A program made the position numbers and the translations under genes. Below the pieces are notes generated by a model. That model was not told the DNA's origin. It saw nothing but the letters and a program-made list of their open reading frames with translations, and did no database searches. This document shows, one piece after another, positions 42,277 through 52,438 of a stretch of DNA of 64,000 nt. How positions within the stretch are numbered: position 1 is the stretch's first letter; every line of letters begins with the position of its first letter. Source of the stretch: Microbacterium abyssi (GTDB taxonomy: Bacteria > Actinomycetota > Actinomycetes > Actinomycetales > Microbacteriaceae); the NCBI RefSeq assembly GCF_015277895.1, contig NZ_CP063815.1, positions 558,001 to 622,000 of the forward strand, in the 5' to 3' direction.

Positions 42277-44174
42277 GTCCGGCTTTCCTCCGCCTGACCG
42301 GGCCGACGATCCTGCTCGTCGCCGCAATCATCGCCACCGCCATCGCACTGATGATCGGCGGCGGCGCGGACCCCCGCTTCACCAACGACCCAGGTGCTCT
42401 GGTGCGCTGGGGCCTTCCGTTCGCCAAGCTGTTCGTGAACGTGTCTGGCGCGGTAATGGCCGGAGCTCTCGTACTCACACTATTCGGACTCGCAGCCGGT
42501 ACGAAGCCATTCAATATCGCGCTCGACGTCGCTTCCACAGGTGCTGCGGTACTCACCGTGGCAAGCGGGGCGGTCGCGTTCCTCACATTCCTGTCATCCT
42601 TCAACCCGCAAGTCAGCCTCGGATCAGAGTTCGGCGCGCAACTGGGACGCTTCCTTCTGGACACCGAGCTCGGGCGAGCATGGCTCATTACCGCCGTCCT
42701 GGCCGCTGCCGTCACAGTGCTCACATTTGCCGTGCGCGGGTACGGCGCCGTGCTCATCACTGCGCTGCTGGCCCTCATCAGCCTGGTACCCATGGCGACG
42801 CAAGGACACTCCGGCGACCTCGCCAATCACGACACCGCCGTCATGTCCCTCGTCCTACACGTCGTCTCGGCCGCCGTGTGGCTCGGTGGGTTGACGCTTC
42901 TTGTCGTCGTTCGCCCCGTCGTCCCGCAAACCTCCCTCGAAGACCTCCTCCTCAGATACTCGACGCTCGCGCTGGTCGCCTTCATCATCGTCGCCGTCTC
43001 GGGATACGCACGTGCACTCACAGCAATCGGACGATGGGAAGACCTGGCAACTCCGTATGGCTTCATCCTGCTCACGAAGATCGTCACTCTGCTGGCCATG
43101 GGTGTCCTTGGGGCGCTCTACCGGCGTCGCCTCATCGCGAAAGCTGGCGCAGGACGCGACATGTTCTGGGTATTCGTGTGTATCGAGCTGGCATTCATGG
43201 GGATTGCGAGTGGGGCGGCTGCCGCGCTTGCGCGAACGGCGGCGCCGGCCGACACGGCGCCCGTAGCAAAAACGACGGCCGCGGAGATCCTCACTGATGC
43301 GCCCGTGCCGCCCGACCTCACCGTAGAGCGCTGGTTCACCGCATGGAGTCCCGATCTCCTGTGGGTGTTCGTGGCCGCGTTCGGAGTGTTCTTCTACATG
43401 GCGGGCGTCCGGCGTCTCCGAAGCGAGCAACCTTGGCCCATGCTCCGCATCGTGAGTTGGATCGCCGCCATGGCGCTGCTCTTGTGGACGACCAGCGGCC
43501 CGATCGCCGTCTACGGCGACTATCTGATCAGCATGCGCCTTCTGTTGCTTGCCTTGTTGAGCCTCGTCATACCCCTTCTGCTTTCATCTGCGGCACCTCT
43601 CACTCTCGCGATCGCCGCCATCCGTCCACGAAAGGATGAAAGCCGAGGTATACGGGAGTGGATACTTCAGGCAGCCGAAAGCCCCGTGGCGCGACTGGCG
43701 TTGCACCCGGTCTTCGCCGCGACGTTGTTCGCTGGCTCGTTGTGGGTGGTCCATTACACCGACTTGTTGCGCTGGTCGCTGTATGACCAACTCGGCTACG
43801 AATGGCTGATCACCCATCTGCTCCTGACGGGGTGCGTGCTTGTCGCCGCGCTTTTCCGCACAGAAGAGTCGGCACCCCAACTCTCGCGCCAATGGCTGCT
43901 CAGCACGCTTATCGCGTTGACCCTGGTGTCCGCGCTGTTCGCCGTTGCCATCATTACCCGATCCGACCTCATGGTGTCGGAGTGGTTCGGCGCGATGGGC
44001 CGCACGTGGGGACTCACCCCGATGCAGGACCAGGCCGTCGGCGGAATCATTGCGCTGTCCATAGGAGGAACGCTTGCGGCACTAACAGCCGTAATGGTCA
44101 TCCGCTGGAAGCACAGTAACCCGCGCACCGACACCGACGTCTTACAAGTCTCACGAAAGGACATTCACGCATGA
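42273..44174 (+). CDS. copD: CopD-CtaG fusion, copper transport/oxidase assembly membrane protein
   Basis: A 633-residue protein with about fifteen helices. Residues about 60-340 are a CopD domain (HSGDLANHDTAVMSLVLHVV contains the conserved His pair). Residues about 370-610 are a CtaG domain (SMRLLLLALLSLVIPLLLSS, WVVHYTDLLRWSLYDQLGYE). It would import or deliver copper from CopC into or across the membrane. GTG 42273 overlaps the DUF3515 stop. Its stop overlaps the second copC by 4 bases. Confidence 0.9.
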   Translation: MSPAFLRLTGPTILLVAAIIATAIALMIGGGADPRFTNDPGALVRWGLPFAKLFVNVSGAVMAGALVLTLFGLAAGTKPFNIALDVASTGAAVLTVASGAVAFLTFLSSFNPQVSLGSEFGAQLGRFLLDTELGRAWLITAVLAAAVTVLTFAVRGYGAVLITALLALISLVPMATQGHSGDLANHDTAVMSLVLHVVSAAVWLGGLTLLVVVRPVVPQTSLEDLLLRYSTLALVAFIIVAVSGYARALTAIGRWEDLATPYGFILLTKIVTLLAMGVLGALYRRRLIAKAGAGRDMFWVFVCIELAFMGIASGAAAALARTAAPADTAPVAKTTAAEILTDAPVPPDLTVERWFTAWSPDLLWVFVAAFGVFFYMAGVRRLRSEQPWPMLRIVSWIAAMALLLWTTSGPIAVYGDYLISMRLLLLALLSLVIPLLLSSAAPLTLAIAAIRPRKDESRGIREWILQAAESPVARLALHPVFAATLFAGSLWVVHYTDLLRWSLYDQLGYEWLITHLLLTGCVLVAALFRTEESAPQLSRQWLLSTLIALTLVSALFAVAIITRSDLMVSEWFGAMGRTWGLTPMQDQAVGGIIALSIGGTLAALTAVMVIRWKHSNPRTDTDVLQVSRKDIHA

Positions 44175-44824
44175 CTGCACGAAAAGCCCCCTGGTCTGCT
44201 GGAGCCATCATCGCCCTCGCTGCGTTGTCGGCCATCAGTGGCCCCACCCCGGCAGCCTTCGCGCATGACAACCTGCTGGAAGCCTCACCAGCTGCGGATG
44301 AGACCGTCACGGAGCTCGACGAGGTCATCCTCACCTTCAGCGGTGAGCTCGTCGATTTCAGCCGAGCAAGCTTCGCGCAGATACAGGACCCCGATGGGCT
44401 GTTCTATGAATCCACCTGCTCCACGATCGACCGCAACATCCTCTCAACCGCTGTGGAGCTCGGCGAACCAGGCATCTACTCCGTGGTGTGGAACGCCGTG
44501 TCCAGTGACGGACATCCCATCTCCGAGGGATACGAATTCACTTACGCACCGTCGGGCGACGTCGAGCCGGCTCTCGGCTGGGATCTACCGGCGTGTGGGA
44601 ACGAGGACAGCCGCGCACAACCCGGAGCATCGGCTCCCGAGCCGACGACAGACACAGATGTCACAGCAAGCCCCGAAGCCTCGCCTTCGGCACTCCCGGA
44701 TCAGGGAGACGAATCCGTGGGCATCGTGATCCCAATAATCATCGGAGCGGTCATTGTGGGCGTTGGAATCGTGTCAATTTCGCTCATGGTGGGCCAGATC
44801 CGAAAACGACGTGCCCGAGATTGA
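44171..44824 (+). CDS. copC: CopC-domain copper protein, second copy
   Basis: A 217-residue protein with the same plan as the one at 37132: a signal peptide ending AAFAHDN with mature N-terminal His, a CopC sandwich (SSDGHPISEGYEF), a Thr/Pro/Ala linker and a C-terminal anchor helix (about 185-207). Sequence identity to the first copy is moderate, so the two were probably acquired separately. It is coupled to copD. Confidence 0.9.
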   Translation: MTARKAPWSAGAIIALAALSAISGPTPAAFAHDNLLEASPAADETVTELDEVILTFSGELVDFSRASFAQIQDPDGLFYESTCSTIDRNILSTAVELGEPGIYSVVWNAVSSDGHPISEGYEFTYAPSGDVEPALGWDLPACGNEDSRAQPGASAPEPTTDTDVTASPEASPSALPDQGDESVGIVIPIIIGAVIVGVGIVSISLMVGQIRKRRARD

Positions 44825-44899
44825 GCTTGAGGGATGCCACCGGTCATGGAAGAAGACACCTCCAGCGTGGGACGGCTCGTGAAGTGGCGATGGCGTCGT

Positions 44900-45068
44900 G
44901 GCCTCACAGTGGACTCTGGGTGAAAGCGCGGACGAGCTCTATTGGCGTGCATGTCGAGTACGCCGGGCCTCGCCCGAGGGGGAGACCCGCACGGCAGAGC
45001 GCGGTCGACGGGCTCGCGACCCGCCACGTGGCTGCACTGAGTGCGGCGAAAACTCGGGAGGACTCGGC
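44900..45068 (+). pseudogene. Second ResB C-terminal relic
   Basis: One frame reads GLWVKARTSSIGVHVEYAG and another continues RASPEGETRTAERG. Both fragments match the last 60 residues of ResB (RRRVWVKA to LEYAGLARG). Frame changes and loss of all upstream sequence make it non-functional. It fills the space between copC and the M23 peptidase gene. Confidence 0.65.
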
Positions 45069-45962
45069 GTGAACATCGAGTCGAAACGAAAGAAGTCAAC
45101 TTTGGACGAACAATATGAGTCACCTGGAGGCGAACTGCACCCAGCTCTTCTGACTCGCCGCTGTCGCCGCCTCGACGCAACCCGGCGACAAAAGATGAGC
45201 CCCCGCCGCGAGCCGAGAGCCTCCACAGGAAGGCCGCGACTCTTCGCGGCGGTCAAACGGATGACGCGGACGATGACGATCCTCACAGCGGTGAGCGGAC
45301 TGATCACCGCCTTCGCGCTGCCGTCATACGCCGCCATGCCTACGGACATCGAAAATCAGACTCTTCAACAGATCGGGGCAACTGCTGCGCAATCCCTGGT
45401 CGTCGCCTCAGATGTGTCGGTTCCCCCGCTCATACGGGGGAGTTTTTCGGCAACCACGCCAGAGGAGATCGCGCAGAAGAAGGCGGCCGAGGCTGCCTCC
45501 ACACGTGCCAACGCCCAGCTCGCCACTGCCCGGTTCGAATTCAGCATGGTGACGCCAGGCAGCGGTGTCGTGCGCTGGCCCCTGGGTGGTCCCTTCACCT
45601 TGGGTGACGGCTTCGGCGCTCGAGGTGGGGTGCACATGGGCACGGATATGCTGGCCGCCGGCGGCACCCCGGTCTTCGCTTCCGTCGACGGTGTCGTGAG
45701 AATCTCGCAGGACAGCTACTCCGCTTATGGTGTGGCGGTCGTGCTGGAATCGGTCGTGAATGGCCAGCGGGTCCGAACGATTTACCCGCACATGCAAACC
45801 GGGAGCCGACAAGTCGCCGTCGGACAAAAGGTCTCCGCCGGGCAGCTGATCGGATTGGTCGGCAGCACGGGCCGCTCTACCGCGAACCACCTGCACTTCG
45901 AGGTGTACATCGAGGGAACCGCCGTAGATTCACTGGCCTGGCTTCAAGCGAACGCGGGCTGA
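45069..45962 (+). CDS. M23 family peptidase, secreted
   Basis: A 297-residue protein. A polar Lys/Arg-rich N-terminus (about 65 residues) precedes a membrane or signal segment (about 75-95, ending PSYAA) and an M23 domain with zinc ligands in HMGTDM and NHLHFEV. It hydrolyses cell-wall peptide bridges or acts as a binding protein. I chose GTG 45069 with GGAGG 7 bases upstream; the N-terminal ELHPALLTRR motif is common in actinobacterial M23 proteins. Its role in a copper block is unclear. Confidence 0.82.
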   Translation: MNIESKRKKSTLDEQYESPGGELHPALLTRRCRRLDATRRQKMSPRREPRASTGRPRLFAAVKRMTRTMTILTAVSGLITAFALPSYAAMPTDIENQTLQQIGATAAQSLVVASDVSVPPLIRGSFSATTPEEIAQKKAAEAASTRANAQLATARFEFSMVTPGSGVVRWPLGGPFTLGDGFGARGGVHMGTDMLAAGGTPVFASVDGVVRISQDSYSAYGVAVVLESVVNGQRVRTIYPHMQTGSRQVAVGQKVSAGQLIGLVGSTGRSTANHLHFEVYIEGTAVDSLAWLQANAG

Positions 45963-46007
45963 CTCATGTCTACCCCGAACCGCCTCGATCGATAGGGCGA
46001 TCTCGCT

Positions 46008-46319
46008 ATGAACGGAACCGACACGCTCTCCCTCGTCGGCATCTCGCTGCTGCTGGTCTGGGCGGCGATCGCCCACCTACTGTTCGCGTTCGTCGCCTAC
46101 AGCGTCGACCTCTCCCTACGCGACCGCTTCTTCGGGTGCCGTCAGCAGATCGCCCGTCGGAATCAACCGATTGGGCGAAGCCATCGCAACGAGCACCTGA
46201 CCGGCGCATCCCTATCGTCAGTCACCACGAAGCCCCTGCTCTGGCGGGTCAGATTGCGAGCGCGCGTCGCGTCGATCCACGCAAGCCATCGTCATCAGAT
46301 TGGGTACGTCTTCGTCTAA
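46008..46319 (+). CDS. Hypothetical one-helix protein
   Basis: A 103-residue frame. The first 45 residues look like a real signal-anchor (VGISLLLVWAAIAHLLFAFV). The rest is basic and irregular, as if frameshifted or not conserved. No ribosome binding site stands out. It may be a decayed gene. Confidence 0.35.
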   Translation: MNGTDTLSLVGISLLLVWAAIAHLLFAFVAYSVDLSLRDRFFGCRQQIARRNQPIGRSHRNEHLTGASLSSVTTKPLLWRVRLRARVASIHASHRHQIGYVFV

Positions 46320-46325
46320 GAAGAC

Positions 46326-47681
46326 TCAGACGTAGACGCCTCGGGCCTCCATGAACCGGACCGGATTGGTGTACCCGCCGTTGATGTAGACCTCGAAGTG
46401 CAGGTGGCAGCCGAAGGAACGCCCGGTGTCACCGGCGTAGGCGATGACCTGACCGGAGCTCACCCATTGACCGCTGCGAACGATGATGCCGCCGGGCTTG
46501 ATGTGCGCGTACCCGGTGCTGACGCCTCCGCCGTGTTGGATTCGGATGTAGTTGCCATAGTTTCCGTTCGGTCCGGCGTAGTCGACGGTGCCGGAGTTTG
46601 CGGCGTAGATCGCTGCGCCGCACCCGTTGGCGAGGTCTGCGCCGTAGTGGTAGCTCGACGAGCAGCCCTGAGAGCCACAGATCGGAGTACGCGGACCGTA
46701 GCTTGAGCTCCGAGCGCCGCCATGAGGGCGCACCCAGCCGGGGGATCCTCCTGCCCCGCCGCCTCCGCTGTTCCCGCCAGCGTTGGCCGCGGCTTCGGCG
46801 GCTTCGCGTGCGCGGCGCGCCTTCTCCTCTGCGGCGCGGGCGGCAACCCCGGCTTGGTAGTCAGACACGGTCTGGGTGGTGGTGTCTTTCAGGGCGGCGA
46901 GCTGAGCCTTCATCGTTTCGAGGTTCGCGGCCTGCTCGTCGAGCGCAACCTGTGCTGCCGCTGCCGCGTCCTGTGCTGCGACCATTTTCTGTTCAGCGAC
47001 CTGCTGCAGGCGGTCGCGCTCGTCGCGGCCAACTTTCGCTTGGTCAGTCAACGATTGAGCGGAGTTGCGCGCCGAGATCGCCTCATCGTAGACCGACTGG
47101 TTGTACTCGAGAAGCTTGTCCATGGTGCCCAAACGCGAGAGCAATTCGTCAGCATTGGCCGCTGAGCCGGCAAAGAAGAGCTTGAGAACAGTGTCGTCAC
47201 CGCCGTCGCGATAGAGCTGGGCTGCGACCTGACCCGCCTTGCGGGCCGAAGCATCCGCAATCTCGGCCTGCTCGTCGGCCTGCGATTGCAGGCTCTCAGC
47301 CTCGGTGATCGAGGCGAAATACTCCTGCTGTGCGGTGTAGAACTCATCTGATGCCGTTTTGGCGGCAGCTTGCGTCTCGGCGACCTTCTGCGTCAGGGAC
47401 TGGATCAGCCCGTTGATACGGGTGATCTCAGCGGTCTTGGCGGCTTCGTTGTTCTTGGCTCGTTGCACGTCGTCCCAGCTGGGATACGACGCGGCGTACG
47501 CGACCGAGATACCGGAACTGAAGCCGAATGCGGCGAGGGCGGCGACGCCGAGGACTCCGAGCCCGAACGCTCCGCGTCGGCTCACGTCCTTCTTCCAAAG
47601 GGAGTCGCGTTCGGCGAGTGTAGGTGCACAGCCGCACTCCTCGGCTGCTGCTGCCACAGGATCCTTCGTCTTCTCGTTCAC
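46326..47681 (-). CDS. Secreted M23 peptidase with coiled coil
   Basis: A 451-residue protein. The N-terminal motif SRRGAFGLG precedes a signal segment (about 35-63). A long Ala/Gln/Glu-rich coiled coil follows (70-300), then a Gly-rich linker and an M23 domain with YHYGADLANG and HLHFEV ligands. This is the EnvC/NlpC-partner type used in cell-wall remodelling. The start is GTG 47681 with AGAAGG upstream. It is convergent with the small gene at 46008. Confidence 0.85.
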   Translation of the reverse strand: MNEKTKDPVAAAAEECGCAPTLAERDSLWKKDVSRRGAFGLGVLGVAALAAFGFSSGISVAYAASYPSWDDVQRAKNNEAAKTAEITRINGLIQSLTQKVAETQAAAKTASDEFYTAQQEYFASITEAESLQSQADEQAEIADASARKAGQVAAQLYRDGGDDTVLKLFFAGSAANADELLSRLGTMDKLLEYNQSVYDEAISARNSAQSLTDQAKVGRDERDRLQQVAEQKMVAAQDAAAAAQVALDEQAANLETMKAQLAALKDTTTQTVSDYQAGVAARAAEEKARRAREAAEAAANAGGNSGGGGAGGSPGWVRPHGGARSSSYGPRTPICGSQGCSSSYHYGADLANGCGAAIYAANSGTVDYAGPNGNYGNYIRIQHGGGVSTGYAHIKPGGIIVRSGQWVSSGQVIAYAGDTGRSFGCHLHFEVYINGGYTNPVRFMEARGVYV

Positions 47682-47891
47682 ACAGCCCCTTCTGTCGGTC
47701 CTACAGGTTCACAAGAACGACCGGTCTCGCAGATATGCGTGGGAGCGGAGATCGCTTCAGCCCATGCTGACGTGTCCATCGTGCTTTGGAATGCCAGCGG
47801 CACAACGTCGCTCGCCCTCGATGCTCGATATTCACCGAGCATCACTGACACCAATACATTTGGCAGTCGCACCATCCAGCCCGACCTCTCG

Positions 47892-48815
47892 TCATCGTGA
47901 CCGATTCTTCTGATCGATCTGTTCGAGATAGGCGTTGTACGCTTCCAGCTCGGCGTCTTCTTGGGACTCGTTCAAGCGTGCACGGCGACGATCGCGTGAA
48001 TGCCAACGGGAGAGGCAGACGATGAGCACAATGAGCAGCGGCAGCTCGGCATAGGTCCACAGCAGCATCCCGCCGATGGCTTGGTCGTAAGCCGGATCCA
48101 CCCCTTGCTGCGGGGTTGTGTACGCGGCGAGCAGCGGGGTGCCCGCTCGGATCAGGATGAGCCCGAGAACGGCGTGAATCTGTATCTCCACGAAGATGTC
48201 GACGAGCCGCGCCGGAAACGAGGGCGCCCTCGGAAGCGGGTCCGAGGACCACAGCGGCACGGCTGCAACGATGCCCGCAACCAAAAAGAAGGCGAGGAGG
48301 AGGTCGGCTCCGACCCGTGTCGCCATCACCAAGCTGATGAGGTCCGTTAGGTAGAGGGCAGGGAACACCGCGAGAGCGATCACGATGGGCATGAGTGGGT
48401 GCAGCAGCGCACGCGCCCATCGCGATCGGAGCCCGGCGTGAGCCGCCCGCAAGACGAGACGTCCTGCTCCGTGGTGCGGGGTGCTGCGGAGCAGGAGACG
48501 ACCGGGAGAACCGGCGATGAGAAGCGGGGGGATGACGGTCATCGCCGTGATCTGCTGGAACATCAACGCGGTGAGCGAGACGCTCGCGTAACGGTTCACG
48601 CCGAACGTGGCGATCATGAACATCAGCGCACAGCCGAGGACGAATGCGATCGTCCTCGGCACGGCCCACCGCCTGCGGTGCGTCCACATCCAGATCGCAC
48701 CGTGCACATACCACCCGCACAGCAGCAATGCCGCCACCGCGACGATGGGAGAAGCGCCTGTGGGGTCGAAACGGAACCATTCAGGGAAGAAGGGAAGGAT
48801 CGCGTCAGTCAACAC
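47892..48815 (-). CDS. CtaG-like oxidase assembly membrane protein
   Basis: A 307-residue paralogue of the protein at 39250 (LMFQQITAMTVIPPLLIAGS, FVEIQIHAVLGLILIRAG, and a C-terminal ELEAYNAYLEQ matching ELDAYNQYL). I chose GTG 48815, with GGAG 5 bases upstream. It lies about 300 bases downstream of ccsB on the same strand. The 299 bases between the two hold only a doubtful 50-codon frame (48912-49064). Confidence 0.85.
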   Translation of the reverse strand: MLTDAILPFFPEWFRFDPTGASPIVAVAALLLCGWYVHGAIWMWTHRRRWAVPRTIAFVLGCALMFMIATFGVNRYASVSLTALMFQQITAMTVIPPLLIAGSPGRLLLRSTPHHGAGRLVLRAAHAGLRSRWARALLHPLMPIVIALAVFPALYLTDLISLVMATRVGADLLLAFFLVAGIVAAVPLWSSDPLPRAPSFPARLVDIFVEIQIHAVLGLILIRAGTPLLAAYTTPQQGVDPAYDQAIGGMLLWTYAELPLLIVLIVCLSRWHSRDRRRARLNESQEDAELEAYNAYLEQIDQKNRSR

Positions 48816-49114
48816 ACCGTCTCCTTGGCTCGTTCGCGGTGATTGTTGTCCGGACAAGGGCGAGCGGGAGCCGCTCGTGAGCGTCGCGAAGAACCAGCGG
48901 GCGACCCCTCATCAGCTCCACGGTCCCGTCCTCCGTCCTAAATAAGGGAGACTGTGCGTTCTCAGTCTTCGTAGGCGGATGAGAAGCGTTTGGCGGGCGC
49001 TTCGATCCCTTCCAGTTGTGCCACCTGGACCTACGTTGTTTGGGGGTGTGGGATTGGTGTTCATGACCTGGCCGCCCTGACGGTCGTACTGGGAAGTGAG
49101 CGTTTGCAAGATCT

Positions 49115-50068
49115 TCAGAGCCCTGAGTACGAGTGCAGGCCGGGGATGAAGACGTTCACGATGGCGTAGTTGAAGATGACGGCGAGGAAACCGATGATCG
49201 CCAGCCACGCGGAACGTGTACCACGCCATCCTCGGGTGGCTCGTGCATGGATGTATCCGGCGTAGATGACCCAGATGATGAATGTCCACACTTCTTTCGT
49301 GTCCCATCCCCAATATCGACCCCAGGATCGCTCCGCCCAGATGGAGCCGGCAATGAGGGTGAAGGTCCAGAAGACGAAACCGATCACGGTTGTGAAGTAG
49401 GTGAGATTCTCCAGTTTCATGGCGTCGGGCAGTGTCTTCAACAGCGCAAGCGACTTCTTACCTGCTTCGCGTCTGGCTTGCAGCAGCTGGACAATTGCGA
49501 GTCCGGCTCCGATGGCGAAAAGCGCGGTTCCCAGGGACGCGACGATGACGTGGATGACGAGCCAATAGGAGTCCAGCGCCGGCGGTAGCGGCTTCACCGG
49601 AACGTAGTAATTGACGCTACCGACGCCCAATGTGATCAGGGTGAACCCCGTGATGTAGACCCCCAGAAACTTCAGGTTCTGCCACCACTGTATGACGATG
49701 AAGACGCCGCTGATAAGGGCGGACGAGATCAGCGCGAATTCGTACATGTTCGCCCAGGGCACGAAGCCCTGTGCCATCCCGCGCAGTACAACTCCCGCGG
49801 CGTGGAACACCCAGCCGAGCACGACGAGCGAGAAGGCGATCCGCTCGAACTTGTAGCTCGACGGTTGGTGCGGGGGATCGGTTTGTTGGAGGGTGGCGAG
49901 GGCTCCTTGGGCGTCGCTATGTCGACGCTGTGAGTCCACGCTGACGGGTGCCAGTTTGCGGGTGGATCGTTTCGCCATGTCGATCGCGAACATCACGAAC
50001 GCGAGCGTGTAGATGCCCATCGCGGTGTACACCGTGAGGAGTGAGTATTCATCGAGTATGAGGGTCAT
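49115..50068 (-). CDS. ccsB: Cytochrome c biogenesis protein CcsB/ResC (CcsA type)
   Basis: A 317-residue membrane protein with about eight helices and the haem-handling motif RYWGWDTKEVW plus conserved His residues in flanking loops. With ResB it carries haem to outside apocytochrome c (System II). The start overlaps the resB stop by 4 bases. Normal length. Confidence 0.92.
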   Translation of the reverse strand: MTLILDEYSLLTVYTAMGIYTLAFVMFAIDMAKRSTRKLAPVSVDSQRRHSDAQGALATLQQTDPPHQPSSYKFERIAFSLVVLGWVFHAAGVVLRGMAQGFVPWANMYEFALISSALISGVFIVIQWWQNLKFLGVYITGFTLITLGVGSVNYYVPVKPLPPALDSYWLVIHVIVASLGTALFAIGAGLAIVQLLQARREAGKKSLALLKTLPDAMKLENLTYFTTVIGFVFWTFTLIAGSIWAERSWGRYWGWDTKEVWTFIIWVIYAGYIHARATRGWRGTRSAWLAIIGFLAVIFNYAIVNVFIPGLHSYSGL

Positions 50069-51714
50069 GGGGTGTCCTTGATGTTGAGTTGTTGGCGGTG
50101 TCGTTTCTGGAGGTCGTTGACGGCAGGTTCAAGGCCCGGGTCATACCCGCGTGCAAGACCGGCGTACTCCAACCGCACCACCCCTGAGCTCTCAATGGCT
50201 TTCACCCATACCCGGCGACGAGGGATGAACAAGGCGGTCAGGAGCCCGCCGAGAGAGAGCAGAGCGAATGCGAGCACCCACCCTCGCGATGGGTCATAGG
50301 TGATGTCGAAAGTAGCGAACCGCAGGACGCTGTCTGCATAGTCTTTCGCCGTGGATGGGTCGGGGTTCGCGTCCTCGAAGGTGACCGTTCCCAGCCCGTT
50401 GGGGAGTGGTGCTGTCTCGCCCGGGCGGAGCTTGATCGCCTCGGTACCGGTGTTCCCTCCGGCCACCTGGGTCATCCCGTCGACGTCGAGTTGGTACACG
50501 TTGCGGGGAATGCCGTCGTCGAGGCCCAGGTCGCCCGTGTACACGTTGAGGGTTAGCAGTGGGTTGAGAAGGTCCGCGTGTATCGAGGTCAGTGCACCGG
50601 TGGAGAGTTCCCCCGCAGTGGGATAGAAAAACCCGATCATGCCGATCTGTTGCGGCAGTGCGTCGGGCGCTTTGATGAAACCCATCGAGGTGAGATTGGC
50701 ATCCTGAGGTAGGAAGGGGACGGTGTCGGTGAAGGCCACATTCCCTTCACCGTCCGTCACTGTGATGCGAGGTGCGTAGCCGTTGCCGAGTAAGAAGACG
50801 TCTGAGCCGAACAGAGGCAGAGGCTGATTGACTTTGACGGTGCCGCGGGAGACCGGTTCTCCTGGGATGGAGATGGAGACGTCCGCGGTGTAGTCGATGG
50901 GGAACCCTAACGCGTTGACGTTCTCCTGCTCATACTCGACGGAAAAATCCTCCAGCACCATCTGAAACGGCGGCAGCATGCTCTCATCGAAAAACCGCCC
51001 AGGAGTGAAGCTTGAATAGTCACTCAGGACATTCACGAAAGGTTGTCCTTCGACGATGACTCGCTGACCGGTGTATGTGAAGCCTCCACCGATCCCTACT
51101 GCGAAGAGCACGCCGATCAACGCCGTGTGGAACACGAGGTTGCCAGTTTCCCGCAGGTAGCCTCGTTCGGCCGACACGGATAGGTTCGGCCCGTCAAACA
51201 CGCGGACGCGGTAGCCACTCTTGCGCAGGAGGGCGCGTGCGGACTCGATAGCAGTGGCCGCATCCGTGTCCGTCGATTCCACGGAACTGAACCCGGCCAG
51301 ACGTTCCAGCCGCGCCGGTGTCTTCGGCGGGGGTGTCCGCAGTGCTCTGAAGTGGTGAGCGGTGCGCGGGATGACGCATCCGATCAGGGATAGGAACAGC
51401 AGCAGATAGATGCTGGAGAACCATATCGAGGTGAAGACATCGAACAGCTGCAGGGCATCGAGGATCGGAGCCAGATCAGGGTTGGTCTTGAAGTACTGAA
51501 TGACTCCGTTCGGATCCGAACTGCGCTGTGGCACCAATGAGCCGGGGACAGCGGCGAGAGCCAGCAGCAGCAGCAGCAACAGCGCTGTTCGCATGCTTGT
51601 CAATTGACGCCAGAAGAACCGTAGGTACCCGCTCACACCGAGTGCCGGTTGCGTGATCTCGTCACGGTTGGGTGCGGGCGGCGGGGTGTCGATGTGGTCA
51701 GATGGCCGGGACAA
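50065..51714 (-). CDS. resB: Cytochrome c biogenesis protein ResB
   Basis: A 549-residue protein with three N-terminal helices, a large outer domain (about residues 210-465, with [15 protein letters not shown]), and a last helix followed by PRRRVWVKA and LEYAGLARG. This is the intact member of which two relics lie at 38668 and 44900. It works with CcsB in System II. The start lies 17 bases inside the end of ccdA. Confidence 0.93.
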   Translation of the reverse strand: MSRPSDHIDTPPPAPNRDEITQPALGVSGYLRFFWRQLTSMRTALLLLLLLALAAVPGSLVPQRSSDPNGVIQYFKTNPDLAPILDALQLFDVFTSIWFSSIYLLLFLSLIGCVIPRTAHHFRALRTPPPKTPARLERLAGFSSVESTDTDAATAIESARALLRKSGYRVRVFDGPNLSVSAERGYLRETGNLVFHTALIGVLFAVGIGGGFTYTGQRVIVEGQPFVNVLSDYSSFTPGRFFDESMLPPFQMVLEDFSVEYEQENVNALGFPIDYTADVSISIPGEPVSRGTVKVNQPLPLFGSDVFLLGNGYAPRITVTDGEGNVAFTDTVPFLPQDANLTSMGFIKAPDALPQQIGMIGFFYPTAGELSTGALTSIHADLLNPLLTLNVYTGDLGLDDGIPRNVYQLDVDGMTQVAGGNTGTEAIKLRPGETAPLPNGLGTVTFEDANPDPSTAKDYADSVLRFATFDITYDPSRGWVLAFALLSLGGLLTALFIPRRRVWVKAIESSGVVRLEYAGLARGYDPGLEPAVNDLQKRHRQQLNIKDTP

Positions 51715-52438
51715 AACCGCTGATCACCCCTCCCAGGCCTGACATCAGCGCTGTCCATAACCCGGAGACCATGACGATACCGACGAGGATCAGCAACACG
51801 CCACCAATGATGTTGATGATGCGAATGTGGCGTTTAAGCCAGCTCACTGACCCGGTCACCCAGTTCAGCCCCAGGGCGACCAGGAGGAACGGTATGCCGA
51901 GGCCGAGGCAGTAGACCGCGCCGAGCAGTGCGCCACGGGCGGGAGAGCCCCCGTTCAAGCTGAGCGCGAGAACAGCCGCCAGGGTCGGACCGATACATGG
52001 AGCCCAGCCCAGGCCGAAGACAATGCCCAAAAAGGGCGCACCTGCCAGGCCGGTCGCGACCTTCCAGCGGGGCTTGATCATGCGCTGCATCGACGTGAAC
52101 ATTCCGATGAAAACAAGGCCCATCAGGATGATGATCACGCCGGCAATGCGCGTGATCAGATCCATCCACGGCACCAACAACAGTCCCGCTGTCCCGAAGA
52201 GGAGTCCCAGCGTCACGAAGATCGCGCTGAAGCCGAGGATGAAAAGGAGCACGCCCAGCAGCATCCTCCGTCGGTCTGCGCGGCTGTCGTTGTCGCTGAG
52301 TCCGCCGACGTAGCCGAGATAGCCGGGGATCAGCGGTAATACGCACGGCGAGGCAAATGACACGAGCCCGGCGAGAAGTGCCAACGGGATGGCGATCAGT
52401 AGGCTCCCTGACACCACGATCTGATCGATCGTACCCAT
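51698..52438 (-). CDS. ccdA: Thiol-disulfide transporter CcdA
   Basis: A 246-residue six-helix protein with the redox cysteines in [12 protein letters not shown] (helix 1) and GWAPCIGPT (helix 4). It passes electrons from cytoplasmic thioredoxin to outside TlpA/ResA, which keeps apocytochrome cysteines reduced. ATG 52438 shares a base with the TlpA-like stop. Part of a complete System II operon. Confidence 0.93.
   Translation of the reverse strand: MGTIDQIVVSGSLLIAIPLALLAGLVSFASPCVLPLIPGYLGYVGGLSDNDSRADRRRMLLGVLLFILGFSAIFVTLGLLFGTAGLLLVPWMDLITRIAGVIIILMGLVFIGMFTSMQRMIKPRWKVATGLAGAPFLGIVFGLGWAPCIGPTLAAVLALSLNGGSPARGALLGAVYCLGLGIPFLLVALGLNWVTGSVSWLKRHIRIINIIGGVLLILVGIVMVSGLWTALMSGLGGVISGFVPAI

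Noticed and set aside
42167..43297. 376-codon plus-strand frame within copD
   Set aside because: Arg/His/Pro-rich alternative frame of a membrane protein gene; copD frame has all conserved helices.
48912..49064. 50-codon minus-strand ORF between ccsB and ctaG (MNTNPTPPNN and so on)
   Set aside because: Possible ribosome binding site, but composition is irregular and the end does not match LS[I/L]SRT; not enough to call a gene or a fourth leader.
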